Shown piece by piece: positions 25,020 through 36,430 of a stretch of DNA of 64,000 nt (positions are counted from its first letter, which is position 1; each line of letters begins with the position of its first letter). The position numbers were made by a program, and so were the translations under genes. This DNA comes from Saturnia japonica. Taxonomy: Eukaryota > Arthropoda > Insecta > Lepidoptera > Saturniidae. The notes beneath the pieces are model-generated. The model saw only the letters and a list, made by a program, of their open reading frames with translations, searched no databases and was not told where the DNA came from. The stretch lies in assembly GCA_033032175.1 (NCBI GenBank), contig CM065304.1:3348001-3412000 (forward strand), read 5' to 3'.

Positions 25020-26020
25020 ATTCCTGTAGAAATTGTCCATCGGCGCGGCACATGAGTTGTGGACGGCGCGTGCGGCGCGGTCGGCGCAGGCGGCGCGTGC
25101 GCTGGTCTGACGGAAGTTCGCCACTTTAGTCTGTTTCCATTATGAGTTACCACGTGAATCTGGACAATTAATACCCGAACAGGTAAAACGGAAACATCCA
25201 TACTATGTAATAAAGTGAGAGTTAACGTAAACACGTCGAATATAGTTTACAACAACTATTAAGTTGAACTTTTAGTTATATTTTAACGTGAGCGTAGTAT
25301 CAACGGATATAGGGAGGTGGGCGTGACTTCTGCATAGAGCGTGCGCTACGTGGACAGCGACCGGCGCACGCGAAGCCGCGTAGCGCGCGAGCGCTTCCTA
25401 AGCTTCTATGGCTTTTCTTATGACGCCGATTTGAAACGTCACAATATAAATAAAGGGTGTCATGATGTCAAGCGGGGCCAGAACACCGCGGAGCCGCAGC
25501 GCACGCCCTACTGTATCGACCGTGCGCGAATGTTGCGCGCGGGGCGCTGTCTCGCCGGGTCGTGTGTTCGAAGTAGTCATGCGCGAGTATCAACCGCGGG
25601 CACAACGACCAACAATAGCGCAGTGAGTTAGACGCGCGAGTCCTGCGGCCGTATCGGCCTGACTCGCAACCTCGTAGCGCGGCTACCTCACGGACTAACC
25701 AGCACCGGTTCGGACGACCGGCGTCCCATGTGCACGTAAACCGAGCCTCAATCGATCTAAAACCGTACCCGAGGGCCAGCGATGCTTCGCAGTTAATCAC
25801 TCATCGGATGAGGCGGGGCGAGTTCAGTTCCCGAGCACGCGAACGTCAGGTATGATATACCGCATTCACATTAATGCATACTAGAGGTCATGCGTGCACG
25901 GCAATGCACTGCTAACTGCGATCCCGTGTCACGTTTATGTAAGTCCATCGATAGCGCATGTCGACAGGAGTGGGGGGAGGAGCGATGCCCGAGGGCGGTG
26001 GGTGACGGAAACGGGTGGGG
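25020..26020. promoter_or_regulatory. GC-rich, CpG-rich island; possible promoter or first exon
   Basis: This interval is strikingly richer in G, C and CG dinucleotides than everything around it, for example GCGTGCGGCGCGGTCGGCGC near 25070 and CGCGTAGCGCGCGAGCGC near 25377. It contains a CACGTG E-box at 25151-25156. A CAG/GTATGA string at 25847-25855 could be a splice donor on the plus strand. ORFs of 60-110 residues on both strands look like by-products of the GC content. I read it as a candidate promoter and non-coding first exon of a gene with a long intron, or a foreign GC-rich insertion. Confidence 0.35.
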
Positions 26021-27430
26021 AAAAATACTTCATAAATTTCCTTCAAGATTCTAAATTACCTTTTCAGGTCATCCAGGAACAGAAGCCCTTAATTCAAACG
26101 TTTTTCATTTACCAAACAACCATAGAAGATGTAGTCAACATTTTCTTTTACATTTAAAAGCACTGCATTAGCATACAACATGAAAACCATACATGTACAA
26201 TACCCAATGGAATTGCTTGCGACACCAGGCTGGTGGGCGAAAGTTTCAAATTACGCTGGCGAACACATTGCCGCATGTATTTCGTAAAAGCTTAAGCCGT
26301 CGACATCATGCGATATAACATCGCATGAATGATTTACTACTACAGGTTTTAAGGAACGTTACCCAGAAAATACTATGGTATAGGTTTTAATGCCGCGCGG
26401 GATTACTCCTTACTCAGAAGTACATTGAAGATCAAATTCATAACAATTATTCAAATCAAACATCGACTACAAATATTAGATAAAAAAAATAATTCATAGT
26501 ACTTCCGAATATACAAAATAGCAGATGAAATAAAACAATAACGAACATCTATTACAAAGAACAATGAATTCTAAGCAAATTTGAAAAAAAACATAAACTT
26601 ATGACTAAATATATGAATAGAAAGTTGTACATAACAGTACCAAGGGTTCTACTAAACAACTGCAACGTATAATACATTATGTAAAGGACAATTTATAATT
26701 CGTATCAGAAGAAGGGCAAACATTTAATTTTAAACAAAATAAAAAACAAAATAAATAAAGTTGGTATAATACACTAAATAAATATAACAAGATTACTCTA
26801 TCACAAAATAATATGCAAATATCCATAACAACATACATCAAACTAGAAACTGCAAGAAGAAGACATAAACGTGATTGTACTATTGTGAGATATGAATTTG
26901 TTGAACAAAAATAATTAGGAAGAGTACATACAGCATTTTGTACAATTAACGACCTTGTAACAAGTTAGCGTGCAACTATTCAAAATAGTAATGGTCGAAT
27001 ACAGATTTACTCAATAAACTTCCAATTAAAACTTTTTAATAAATGTTTAGTTTTTTTTTCCAACACACTACCGTTAGAAAAAAAACTACTATGACATTAC
27101 TACTACTACTACTTAATTTAGTAATTTTAATCGTACTTAATCTAATAATGTAGTAAACAATCACAATACAAAAGTGTAACAGATACTTAGATTTTTTTTT
27201 AAGTATTTAATAACATAACTTGTTCTTGAATGCGGTTGGGTCAAAACAATAATAGAGTTCTTCTTCTTGCCCATATCCCACACTAGGTAATGTCGGCGCA
27301 GCGCATCTTAATTTAATAAACTATTAATTTACGTGCTGTAAAAGTTTTAACTTAAGTTTTACGACCGGCCGCCTGTCTGACGTCAACCCTACTTTAATTA
27401 AAACAATAACAGGCAAAGCGTAAAATCTAC
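26021..27430. other. AT-rich intergenic or intronic DNA
   Basis: No ORF of interest. A small repeat-like block TTCTTCTTCTTGCCCATATCC lies near 27258. If the GC-rich island is a first exon, this would be intron. Confidence 0.4.
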
Positions 27431-27777
27431 CCCTTTTTAAGCGTATTGCGTGTACGGAAGACTGTAAGATTTGGCATGGTTAAACTTTATATGGCGAAGG
27501 AGTGCAGAAAGCTAAAATTTATCTATAAAAACTTTTACTAATATATTAAATAAAATAAATTAATACTGCGAATCCCAACCCGAGCAGTATATATAAAAAA
27601 TAGAAATATATATATTTAAAAAAAATTTGACATAGTCACTCAACGAAACGAGACAGCAAGTGATGTAGATAATACTCATTGTTTAGGTTCATGAATACTG
27701 CAAATGTCAAACAGAAAATAGACTATGATCAAAAAGTCGCTGGTCGAATTTCGAGCTTAGAGCGATCGCTACTCAAC
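27431..27777 (+). repeat. Repeat F, copy 2
   Basis: Direct copy of 22551-22885 with moderate divergence and a local AT insertion near 27580-27625. Ends at GCGATCGCTA like copy 1. About 4.9 kb separates the starts. Confidence 0.8.
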
Positions 27778-28593
27778 GGAAATGTACGTAAAAGTCCAGT
27801 TCCACTAATAAACTGCATTTTCCTGAAGTACTGAATCAATTTGATCAGTTTTAAGCGAGCTACACTCCAGCCCACTCGACGTTTGACATGCTAATGGCGA
27901 GTTTTATAACGTCAGTTAACAAACAAAATGGCCTTTGTTAACATGGACAAAGTTTCACCTACAAAGGGGCGATTTCGAAGCTCTATCGTCGTTTGCAAAT
28001 TTAAATTGTTTGATGTTTTCGTCCGTTGTTTGCGCTCTGGCAACACGTATCGGAAGTTCCCTTTAACCGTTGTCAATATTTTCTTGTAATTTATGCAAAA
28101 AATATATAAATAAAATATATAAGTATAAGGCATGCTCATCAGGTAGGGACAATGTCTCTGTCGATGCTATAACGTTCAATTTAATACGTTATTCACATTA
28201 AACGTAATTACATTTGATTAGCTGACTCCGAAGACGTTGTTTTACTTTTTCCAGACGTCAACAACTCGAGCATGACGCCACCTATCGCGTTCAGTGATAG
28301 CATAAAAACCTTCTCCATAAATAAACACTTCGAACTAGGAACTTTCATTGTAGTCAGTTAAATAGGGCTACCAACATCCATTTTATAGACAGAAACTTTA
28401 GTCTCTGAACTCGTTTAACTCTTAGGTTTGTCGTCAAGCACCCGTCTATAAATGATAGCCCATACCCATAATTGTTCCGACAGTTTCACTAGAGAGCTAG
28501 TCCTTCCACTGCTAAGTCATTGATGTCTCAACTGAAGTGATGAAATATTCGAAATTGGTACAATGTGTTTAAAAATAAACAAATAAATATTTA
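27778..28593. other. Intergenic, nothing identified
   Basis: A 75-residue minus-strand ORF at 27912-28139 has no recognisable domain. Confidence 0.4.
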
Positions 28594-28800
28594 ACAAATA
28601 AGAAAACCAACTTAAATGATTTTGAAAAGTTTCTTGGTATATCTCTGAAGTTGAAGGTCCAATGCTAATCAAATTAAAATTATACCACCCTTAGGTCTTC
28701 CCTATAAGACAAAAATCATCCAGAAAACAATATAGTTAAACTCGAATTCAGTAAACTCTGCCTTTTTTGGAGTCTGTTAACAAAATATAACCTTGATGTT
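28594..28800 (-). repeat. Repeat D, copy 3
   Basis: Minus-strand match to 2597-2830 (AAAACCAACTTAAATGATTTTG, CCAATGCTAATCAAATTAAAA, ACCACCCTTAGGTCTTCCC). AT-rich unassigned DNA continues to 29342. Confidence 0.7.
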
Positions 28801-29342
28801 TAACGAATATGAAATAATTTTAACCTTTTCGGAGTAGTTAATAATAAATTGAGATAAATAATTAATCTAATATTCTTTTTATCCGCATAACTAATGACAA
28901 GCTTCGTGGTATATGATGAGCATAATATCAGTATAATAAAATTATCAGTTGTGTCTTTGGATGTTTAATAATAATATCTATACATACATAATATATCAGA
29001 TATTCAATTATCATAATACAAGCTTCGCCTAGGTTAGAATTAAATGACCCTGTAGGAATTTGTGACCTTATATTTAATTAAACTGAATTCAGCGGATTAA
29101 GTTTAGCCTTTGTCATATAGAAAAGAATTATTCTTCGGGTGAACAAATTTGTAGCAACCCTAGTTTTATTTGCCGACAAATCGAATTAAGCGAACACCGG
29201 CTAGAGTTGAAAAAAAATTCAATCGAATGTTGCTGCAGCAAGCTCGAATTGGATTAATTGGGAACAGTTACGTTGTAAATTAACAGCAGTTTTGCTTTTT
29301 ACAATATAAAGAGTGAGAATAGTTGGACTTCTTTTCTTTATA

Positions 29343-30645
29343 CAAGGTGTCCAGAAAGGGTATCGGGTATTTGTAAGTTCAATGAAACAAAAATTATTTC
29401 TATGCAATAAAAAAGTTTATTGTTTATTATTAGCATATGAATTGGAGAATTATTTGGAAAAGATGATGTTATCCAAATGATGACCGTTACGTTGCTGGCA
29501 CTCTTCTAAACGGAAACGAAGATTGACGATAACACGTTGACACATAGCTATCGATATTGCTGCCATTTCTGACCTGATGTTTTGCTTTAACTGGGTTAGA
29601 TTCTTCGGATTGTTTTGATAAACCTTACTCTTGAGGTATCCCCATGCAAAATAGTCAAGCGTGCTAAGGTCGGGGCTTCTGGGAGGCCAGTTGATGTTAC
29701 CCCTTCGCGAAATGACTTTATTAGGGAATAATTCGTTAACAACTTCCATTGAGTCATTTGAGGTATGGCAAGTGGCCCCATCTTGCTGGAACCACGTTCT
29801 TAAGTTGAAACCTGCAAACTCCTGCGACTCTGGGACCAAAAAATTTCGCAACATATCGCAATAACGGTCACTATTCACATTCATTGCTCGGCCTCGTTGA
29901 TCTTCATGAAAATAGGGACCAATTATGCCTTTAGCAGATATAGCGGCCCAAACAACGACCTTTGGGCTATGCAGGGGTCGTTCATGCTTTCGTCTCGGAT
30001 TCTCCACTGCCCAGTACCGACAATTCTGCTTATTAACATGACCATTCAGGTGAAAATTTGCTTCGTCACTGAACAGTATGTTGTTAAAGTTGTTAAATCG
30101 CTGCAGCATTTCGTTCGCAAAATTCAGTCGATTAGCATAGTCCGTATCCTTCAATTTTTGAACCACTTGAATTTTATAGGCTTTTAGATGTAAGTCTTTC
30201 TTTAAAATCGAATGTAAAGACGATTTTTTGATGTTCAACGCTTGGCTTCGCTTTCGGATGGATAAAGACGGATTTTGACGAACCGACGCCTCAACTTCTT
30301 CAATTGTTTCTTCATCGCGAACTGAACGAGGACGACCAGAGTTTTCAATTTTAACTGTCGCATCTGTATTCTCGAACATTCTGATCCATTTCCTAATGCT
30401 ACCGTCACTTGGCGCGTGGCGTGTACGATATTCCGCACGATAGAGACGTTGAGCAGTCACTATTGAATCACCATTACGATAATACGCTCGTACGCAAAAT
30501 GCGCGATGCGTCCCCGAGTATTGTTCCATCGTGACTAAAACTCCACAAAATGGCGGACGCCACGAACCCCTCCCCGCACCCTTTAGACGCCCCGTTTCGA
30601 ATATGGCGCGAAAACAAATACCCGATACCCTTTCTGGACACCTTG
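29343..30645 (-). mobile_element. Intact DD41D (rosa-like) Tc1/mariner element
   Basis: The element is 1303 bp. The terminal inverted repeats are 32 bp (29343-29374 and 30614-30645), start CAAGGTGTCCAGAAAGGG and match without a single difference. TA lies on both sides (29341-29342 and 30646-30647). One uninterrupted transposase gene fills the middle, with about 107 and 116 bases of flanking element sequence. The intact ORF and identical ends indicate recent insertion and possibly current activity. Confidence 0.95.
29450..30529 (-). CDS. DD41D Tc1/mariner transposase, 359 residues, intact
   Basis: It catalyses excision and reinsertion of its own element at TA dinucleotides, acting in the nucleus on the terminal repeats. 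Residues 1-120 hold two helix-turn-helix segments joined by a GRPR motif (65-68). The catalytic core has Asp155 in FSDEANF, Asp250 in QQDGATCH and Asp292 in SPDLSTLDYF. The last two acidic residues are separated by 41 residues, the spacing that defines the DD41D (rosa) group rather than mariner (34) or maT (37). All three are present. The ATG at 30527-30529 is used because it lies just inside the right terminal repeat and gives the expected family length. A minus-strand AATAAA lies shortly after the stop (29416-29421). No frame breaks. Confidence 0.95.
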   Translation of the reverse strand: MEQYSGTHRAFCVRAYYRNGDSIVTAQRLYRAEYRTRHAPSDGSIRKWIRMFENTDATVKIENSGRPRSVRDEETIEEVEASVRQNPSLSIRKRSQALNIKKSSLHSILKKDLHLKAYKIQVVQKLKDTDYANRLNFANEMLQRFNNFNNILFSDEANFHLNGHVNKQNCRYWAVENPRRKHERPLHSPKVVVWAAISAKGIIGPYFHEDQRGRAMNVNSDRYCDMLRNFLVPESQEFAGFNLRTWFQQDGATCHTSNDSMEVVNELFPNKVISRRGNINWPPRSPDLSTLDYFAWGYLKSKVYQNNPKNLTQLKQNIRSEMAAISIAMCQRVIVNLRFRLEECQQRNGHHLDNIIFSK

Positions 30646-30647
30646 TA

Positions 30648-31075
30648 GTAGCAAGGCACTGTGCCTAATGGTAAGTAGGTATAGGTCAATGCAAAAACAC
30701 GGCAACCATCGATAGATCGGAAATTCATCAACTGGCCTGGATATACATCGGCTGGCCCCGGAACGAGGCACACCTAGGCTATGCGTTATGGGCTGGATGG
30801 CTGACTAAGTCTGTCAATTGCTTCAAAAAGAAAGTTTTGCCCAGCAGTGGGAATTTTTTATCTGGAATATTTAGAGAGAAACTGATTGTGATTATGTGTA
30901 GTTGTATTTTAAAAGACATTTCATTATCCATCCATCCAACCATTCAGACAAAAGATGTCCACATAGAAATGGGCCTCGCCCAAATATTGTCAGAGCAACC
31001 AGTCCTTTGATGCCCGCATCTAGTGGGTTCCCACAATCTTCACCAGGTCGTCGGTCCACCTTGTGGCGGATTTAT
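30648..31075. repeat. RTE-type LINE 3' remnants
   Basis: The plus-strand end TTGCCCAGCAGTGGGAA near 30837 and the minus-strand block GAAATGGGCCTCGCCC with CACCAGGTCGTCGGTCCACC (about 30965-31063) are hallmarks of the last part of RTE-type LINEs in Lepidoptera. The two pieces are in opposite orientations and share no ORF. The DD41D element inserted next to, or into, the first. Confidence 0.6.
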
Positions 31076-31125
31076 TATTATTATTATATTCTTTATTGCA
31101 CAAAAAAGCATTCTCTACCAGTCTT

Positions 31126-31345
31126 CTAGCGGAGCATAAGAAAGGTATATGCAAGGTGCACATAATATTTAGTAAAGTAAAAAAAAGAAAAATCTAGCCA
31201 ATATTCAACTTCTCCAAGTAAAACCCGAGAGTTGGCTTGTTGGATGTTGATAAAGAGTGAATCCCACAGTCGTGCTGCTGTTACGGCGAAGGATTGGTCG
31301 CGAAAATTAGTATGATGACTTGATCTACCCACGCTGCGTCTTCCG
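31126..31345 (-). pseudogene. LINE C-terminal fragment
   Basis: The reading contains RSSHHTNFRDQSFAVTAARLW, then DSLFINIQQANSR, then a short tail ending at a stop. An F-x-x-x-A-A-R-L-W-(D/N)-x-L-P-like block is the usual near-terminal segment of Jockey- and CR1-type LINE proteins. Truncated on the 5' side. Confidence 0.6.
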
Positions 31346-31589
31346 GTACCTGCTCGAGAGCTCTACGGCCCCTTTATCCATCCGTTGTACAGGGATGTAC
31401 CCCACACAATGCCAATTGAGTCTAGAAATTCTGAAAGTGATGTCAGTGTTTTAGTTTATCTGTGAATCTTTTCATTTATGATTTGATTACGCAGAGAAAC
31501 TTCGAGCATAGCCCTCTCCATTACCTTTTGAGTGACCTTGACCTTTCTTATCAGACCTATCCTTAGTGACCACAACTAACAGATGAATA

Positions 31590-31650
31590 AATACATATAC
31601 ACATGTTTCTTCCTTCCTTCCGGGAGGCAGAAACATGTATATATGTATGG
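31590..31650. repeat. LINE 3' UTR stem-loop, copy 1
   Basis: ATACATATACACATGTTTCT pairs with AGAAACATGTATATATGTAT across a CCTTCC-GGGAGG centre. A hairpin of the same design (CCTCC-GGGAGG centre, GTATGTGT arms) occurs at 62363-62425 in the 3' region of a Jockey-type LINE. Confidence 0.6.
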
Positions 31651-31699
31651 TTAGTTAGGTCGCATTTCTACGAAAAGGGAAATTAGCCAGTTCGTGACT

Positions 31700-31975
31700 T
31701 AATTGCAACTACGGCAACAGCCAAAGCCGAAGTTCTGCCATTTGGCACCCTTGAACATGTTGCAACACAAAGCCTTTAATGCCCAAAGCTGTTAAAGCCG
31801 TCTGAGGCTCCAGGGCCCTAATCGTTAACAGTATAGTCAGAAAGAAGAAAAGCAACCACGTTTTAGTACCATAAGGCATCACTGGCAATACCCACTGGTC
31901 AAAGACTTTCGTCTTGACATCTTGAGACACTGCGCATAACTTGAGGAACACTTTTATTTCGACATGTTTAAAAAC
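31700..31975 (-). pseudogene. RTE-type LINE fragment with an inserted LINE J tail
   Basis: Minus-strand reading gives SQDVKTKVFDQWVLPVMPYG and TKTW, a well-known segment of RTE-type LINE proteins. It is interrupted by the 3' tail of LINE family J (31766-31850, plus orientation) and then other repeat sequence. The inserted tail keeps the frame open by chance. Confidence 0.6.
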
Positions 31976-32997
31976 TTTTTAAATCTAGTATAGTTTCTAT
32001 TTATTTAATATAATGCTCATGTAGTTACACATGGCAGTATGTATGGATGGTATGGCAATTTGTAATATTTTAATCAGGGTTCTAGTGTAAGTTTGGATAT
32101 TTTAACAACACACAACCAAATCTTGTATTTGAAATAAGAACATTTGATAATTTTGAAATATCTAAAAAAATCGCGACCCGACTACGGAAAACGTCACGTT
32201 CTGAATGATATATAATATTTTTATTTTGAAATGTGAGTTTATTGAGCCCTTTTATTTAAACCCATAACATTACAAAAATGTTTATTTTTAATACAGGACT
32301 TTATGTCCTCTGTAGAGCGCCATTTTGAACTCAGTATGATTTCACATAGCCTGTAACCAGTGAACGAATTAGGGCTGCCACCTGTACTATATTTTATTCA
32401 GTTGTACCATATATTATAGAAATATAATATAGGACGAAAAATGCTGTTTTTCGTCGCTAATTCAAGTGTTGCGCTTTTTTAATATTAACTGTGATTGGTA
32501 CGCACCCGCAGCACAGCATGGGGAATTACAGAACGAAACATATTCACGTCACTCATCAGATACGTTGAAACAAATAAATATGTACTTTTTTTCTCGGAAT
32601 TTCCCAAAAAATACTATAAATTTTTTAGCATTTGAAAAAAAAAACTTTTTCTTCCAATAAAAGGTGGTAACTCTAGGACGGTTGATCAAGGCGCTTTTAA
32701 TGATATCTTATCTACATTATTTGACCTAGTCTATTCCAGATCCCTACCACCTTGCTTGATTATAATTTGCTACCGCATGATCGTACGAACTGTTAGTTCA
32801 AACAATAAAGTGATATTTTATACTGTCGGTAGATTGTGAACGGATACTAAAATTTGCAATTTAAGAACTAGCGCGCACGAGTGACTTTAGTACCGTAACT
32901 ATTTTGTTACATTGTAACGTGCGCGTACCTCCGTACATATCCATAGAACTGGACAAGGGTGACGTAACTGTCACGGGAACAACAAGACAAATTTAAC
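31976..32997. other. AT-rich intergenic, nothing identified
   Basis: A CCCGACTACGG string near 32175 resembles the head of repeat K. No supported gene. Confidence 0.4.
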
Positions 32998-33240
32998 AAA
33001 AAAGAAAACCTACTTGAATGATTTTGTGAAGTTCTCCGGTGTATCTTCGAAGATTAACGACCAATGCCAATTAAATTATAACAGGACCACCCTTAAGGTA
33101 TCCTCTCTCCAACAAAAAAAGAATCATCTAATCCGTTAGTGAACATACTTTAGTGAAATCATCATATAGAAAAAACTCTTTTTAGTCAGAATTAGCAATC
33201 AAATTAATATCACTTCCAAAACCATAGAAAAAGATCTCTT
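32998..33240 (-). repeat. Repeat D, copy 4
   Basis: Minus-strand match to 2597-2830, especially the segments around GGTGTATCTTCGAAG and GACCACCCTTAAGGTATCC. Confidence 0.75.
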
Positions 33241-34000
33241 TCAAACATAAGAAAAGACTAACCAGTAAATTTTTTAACTAATTTCACCAGTCTAATTTTA
33301 CCAACCAATTTTATTTAACTACCTATTATTACTGTGTATCTATCTGTGTGAACTTTAAATGGCCTTCTGTATGTTATTTCTATATATATGTACTTTGTTA
33401 GTTGTAAGATCACCATGTATCACTAAATAAATAAATAAAATAAAAAATACTTTCGAATTGAGGATCTCCTTTATTTGAAATCGATAAAAAATTAATGCTA
33501 ACTAACATTTATATTATCGTAGGTATAATTTAACTGGGTTAGTCAGGTTAGGTCGAAACTTTTATCACAAAAAATTACCCCTAAAAGTTACATACGTCAA
33601 CTATCATTATTTTGCTTAAATAGAAAATCTATCGACCATTTACAATCTCACTAATTGATTTAATAACGGTTCGTACAAGCCGGTGAATATACCTCTACAT
33701 GCATCGGTTGATCACGGAAAACGATACGCCTGAGCGTCGCTCTATGGCAGGTGCTAAACCTGAATACAATAGTTGTGATCCACTCCGACGTAATTATCAA
33801 GTACAACCACCCAGCTATAGATGACCCCTCCTCAAAGTAGCGAGCTACGGACATGATTAAACTCCCTCTCTCGCCACACGTTTGCCGTGCAGTGTGTGAA
33901 CAATTTAAATACAGAACAAATTGGGCTTGTTACCCGCACGCCGCGATTTACGGATTAAATTTATTTCAATTTTCAAATAACACGCGTAATTTATTTTACA
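33241..34000. other. Intergenic; short unassigned ORF
   Basis: A 64-residue minus-strand ORF (33660-33854) lies in a slightly GC-richer patch, with no domain I recognise. Low support as a gene. Confidence 0.35.
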
Positions 34001-34474
34001 ACTAGCTGTGCCCGCGGCTTCGCTCACGTGGACTACAGAATGCCCGCGCGAATCTTCCCTCGCTCCCGGCTATTTTAAAGACAGAAATGCTTATTGTGGG
34101 TGTTCCTTAGAAGATAGATGTATACTCTCGCAACTATTTTGTAGGTCTTTTTAATATCTACAATTGCTTAGTACATTCATTTGCTATATCTCTTATGGTT
34201 TACTCAGCGTAAGCCATTTAAGCGCCCTAATTGATTCACCGCGACCAATTTTTTTATTTGTGAGGAACCCTAATTCTTTATTTAAATAAAAGTAGCCTAA
34301 GTTACTTCCTATAAATTCAGCTATCTACTAGTGAAAGTCCCGTTAAAATAGGTCCAACCATTTCGAAGATTACCTGGAACAAACAGACAGACAGACAGAC
34401 AAATATTTAAAAAATGGGTGTTTTGTTATAGGTATCATCTTATATACTTTCATATGCATTTAGTAAAAAGCTGT
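34001..34474 (+). repeat. Repeat A, copy 7
   Basis: Opens exactly ACTAGCTGTGCCCGCGGCTT and keeps nearly all landmarks up to CATATGCATTTAGTAAAAAG. It lacks the final ATTTTGACATTACAAACAG tail. Probably one of the least diverged copies. Confidence 0.85.
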
Positions 34475-34889
34475 TTACTGAATTTATGAACTTATCATTA
34501 ATGCAATTTTACTCAGTGATTCATTTTTTGTTTTACCTATAAATGTTCTTTCATTATGTTACTTTTCTGATTGGTACACCAAGTAACACTGGACTAAGGC
34601 TACATTTGGACGACGGATTCTAGTGAACAGACGTATTAAAAACTATGGAGACGGCCACACTGAGAGCAACGTGCTTCGCTAGGTGCCAGGTTTGAGATTC
34701 GTCGCCCAGCGAGTCGCGTAGAGAACCACGGCAGTGCGTCTATTAATTTTTGTGTGTCGTTAGGTGATTTCAAAATTGAGGATATCAAATGGGACCCAAT
34801 TTAGAATCCATCAAATAAATATTAATCTATATGAATAAATCTGTAGTTCTATCTGTACATTAAATATTTCTCCCATATTAGGCATTCTA

Positions 34890-35060
34890 TACTATCATAT
34901 GAACGATACTGAACAAAAAAATTTTTGTCTGTCTGTCTGTTTGTATGTCCGGATTTAACTCAAAAACGGGTTTACCGATAGAAAAAGAACTTAAAAAAAA
35001 TTGTTTTGTTCATTCTAAACCAATTTTGATGTAATTTTGTACACGGAAAGGATGACGGGT
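34890..35060 (+). repeat. Repeat C, fragment
   Basis: Starts ATATGAACGATACTGAAC, then GTCTGTCTGTCTGTTTGTATG, CCGGATTTAACTCAAAAACGG and part of one module with TTTTGTACACGGAA. Truncated after that. Confidence 0.65.
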
Positions 35061-35135
35061 TTTGAGAATTTTCAATAAAAAAAAGAAAGAAAGAACGAAA
35101 AATTTTAAATAAAAAATAAATTTGTTACAAAAACA

Positions 35136-36430
35136 TTTGACACCGTAGAAAGTTTAAAAATATTTACAAAAACCCATTACATATCGAGCATCAAATGCCA
35201 GTTGCGACAAAACGGCCGCAGTTCAGCATTATGCTGGTTGTAACAACCAGCACTGGTCTTCCGTTGGAGCCGTTCGGTGGCGTCACATGACATACATACT
35301 AACTTAAATAGTCTTAAAAGTAAAAATAAAAATGTATAAACGTGAGACTTATACGTATAAAACAGAAGTATTGATTATTATAAAACTTCAATAGATACAC
35401 AAAAACAAACAAAAGCAACTTAAAGAAAAACAAAGAAACATAACAAAAAAGTCAAATATTCTCGTAACAAAAAGGGCTGGTGCTTAAACAAGCAAAACGA
35501 GGAAACCAGGAGCACACACAGGACAGGTATGTTTTAAATTATTTTACAGCAAACAAAACATTAAGTAATATAAAAGACTTAAGATTAGGTAGCACTTGTT
35601 TTAAAGAGCACTGGTGTCATGCTGTTGATCTTCTTGGCTCTTTTGATGTTCGCAAAGAAACCTTTTCAATGTTAATCTAAACCCGTGAATGTATCTCAGA
35701 TTCCTTATCGGCGTTGGAATATTATTCCAATACATATTTGGTCTCAGCGTAACGAAAACTACCTCTAAAAACGACAGATCTATGCCTTTGCGTTGAAAGC
35801 TGCATTGTGCAATTCCTAGGCCCATGACATCTACCTAATCTGATACCCAAGATAATTTATCATAAAGATAAGTTGGTGTTTTATACTTTATTACGTCAAA
35901 AAGAAGACAAGCCAAATGAAGTTTGCGACGATGCTTCATTTTAAGAATGGAGTGTTTGTTTAAATATGGAGACACATGGGCTCTGGAGGAAATATCGAAT
36001 CAAAAGCGGGCGCAAGCATTCTGAACTCGTTGTATGAGTTTTTGTGTTCTTGTTAGTAGACGTGGGCCAAAAATTGTGTCCATATAATTTAACTTTGCTA
36101 AAATAAGTGACTCCACAAGTTGGATATGCAATCCTTCCTTAATGTATGGCCTCATTCTATACAATTCTTTCAGTTTGTAAAAGCAATCTTTAACTGAATT
36201 TGATGTGCTTTTCAAATCGTAAGTTACAGTCCACATGCAAGCCCAGGTTGCGTGCTTCGTATGCACGCTCGATGGGCTCATCCATTAGCTTAACACTCAC
36301 CGATGGACATATACTCGCTAGCTGGTGCTTACTACCGAATACTAGGTATTTTGTTTTAGTGGCGTTAAGCAACAGGCAATTAATTGTAAACCATCTGGCT
36401 ATACTTGCAAGATCTTCATTAAGAAATTTT
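35136..36430 (-). pseudogene. LINE reverse-transcriptase C-terminal half with 3' UTR, broken
   Basis: Minus-strand readings in several frames follow the family order. First comes WFTINCLLLNATKTKYLVFG (the segment after the RT active site), then AYEARNLGLHVDCNLRF, then VKDCFYKLKELYRMRP, SLILAKLNYMDTIFGP and RVQNACARF, and finally NMYWNNIPTPIRNLRYIHGF. The YxDD catalytic part is missing. The 3' UTR (about 35152-35345) is matched by the copy inserted at 52262-52444. The 5' end abuts a piece of repeat C at 36425. Confidence 0.75.

Noticed and set aside
25341..25800. ORFs of 60-110 residues in the GC-rich island
   Set aside because: They are arginine-rich frames on both strands with no domain or start context, as expected from CG-rich DNA.
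22551..27777. A complete LTR retrotransposon bounded by repeat F
   Set aside because: No TG...CA ends, primer-binding site, polypurine tract or gag-pol sequence was found between the copies.
29596..30773. Overlapping ORFs within and beside the DD41D element
   Set aside because: They are alternative-frame shadows of the transposase or run out across the terminal repeat into flanking repeat DNA.
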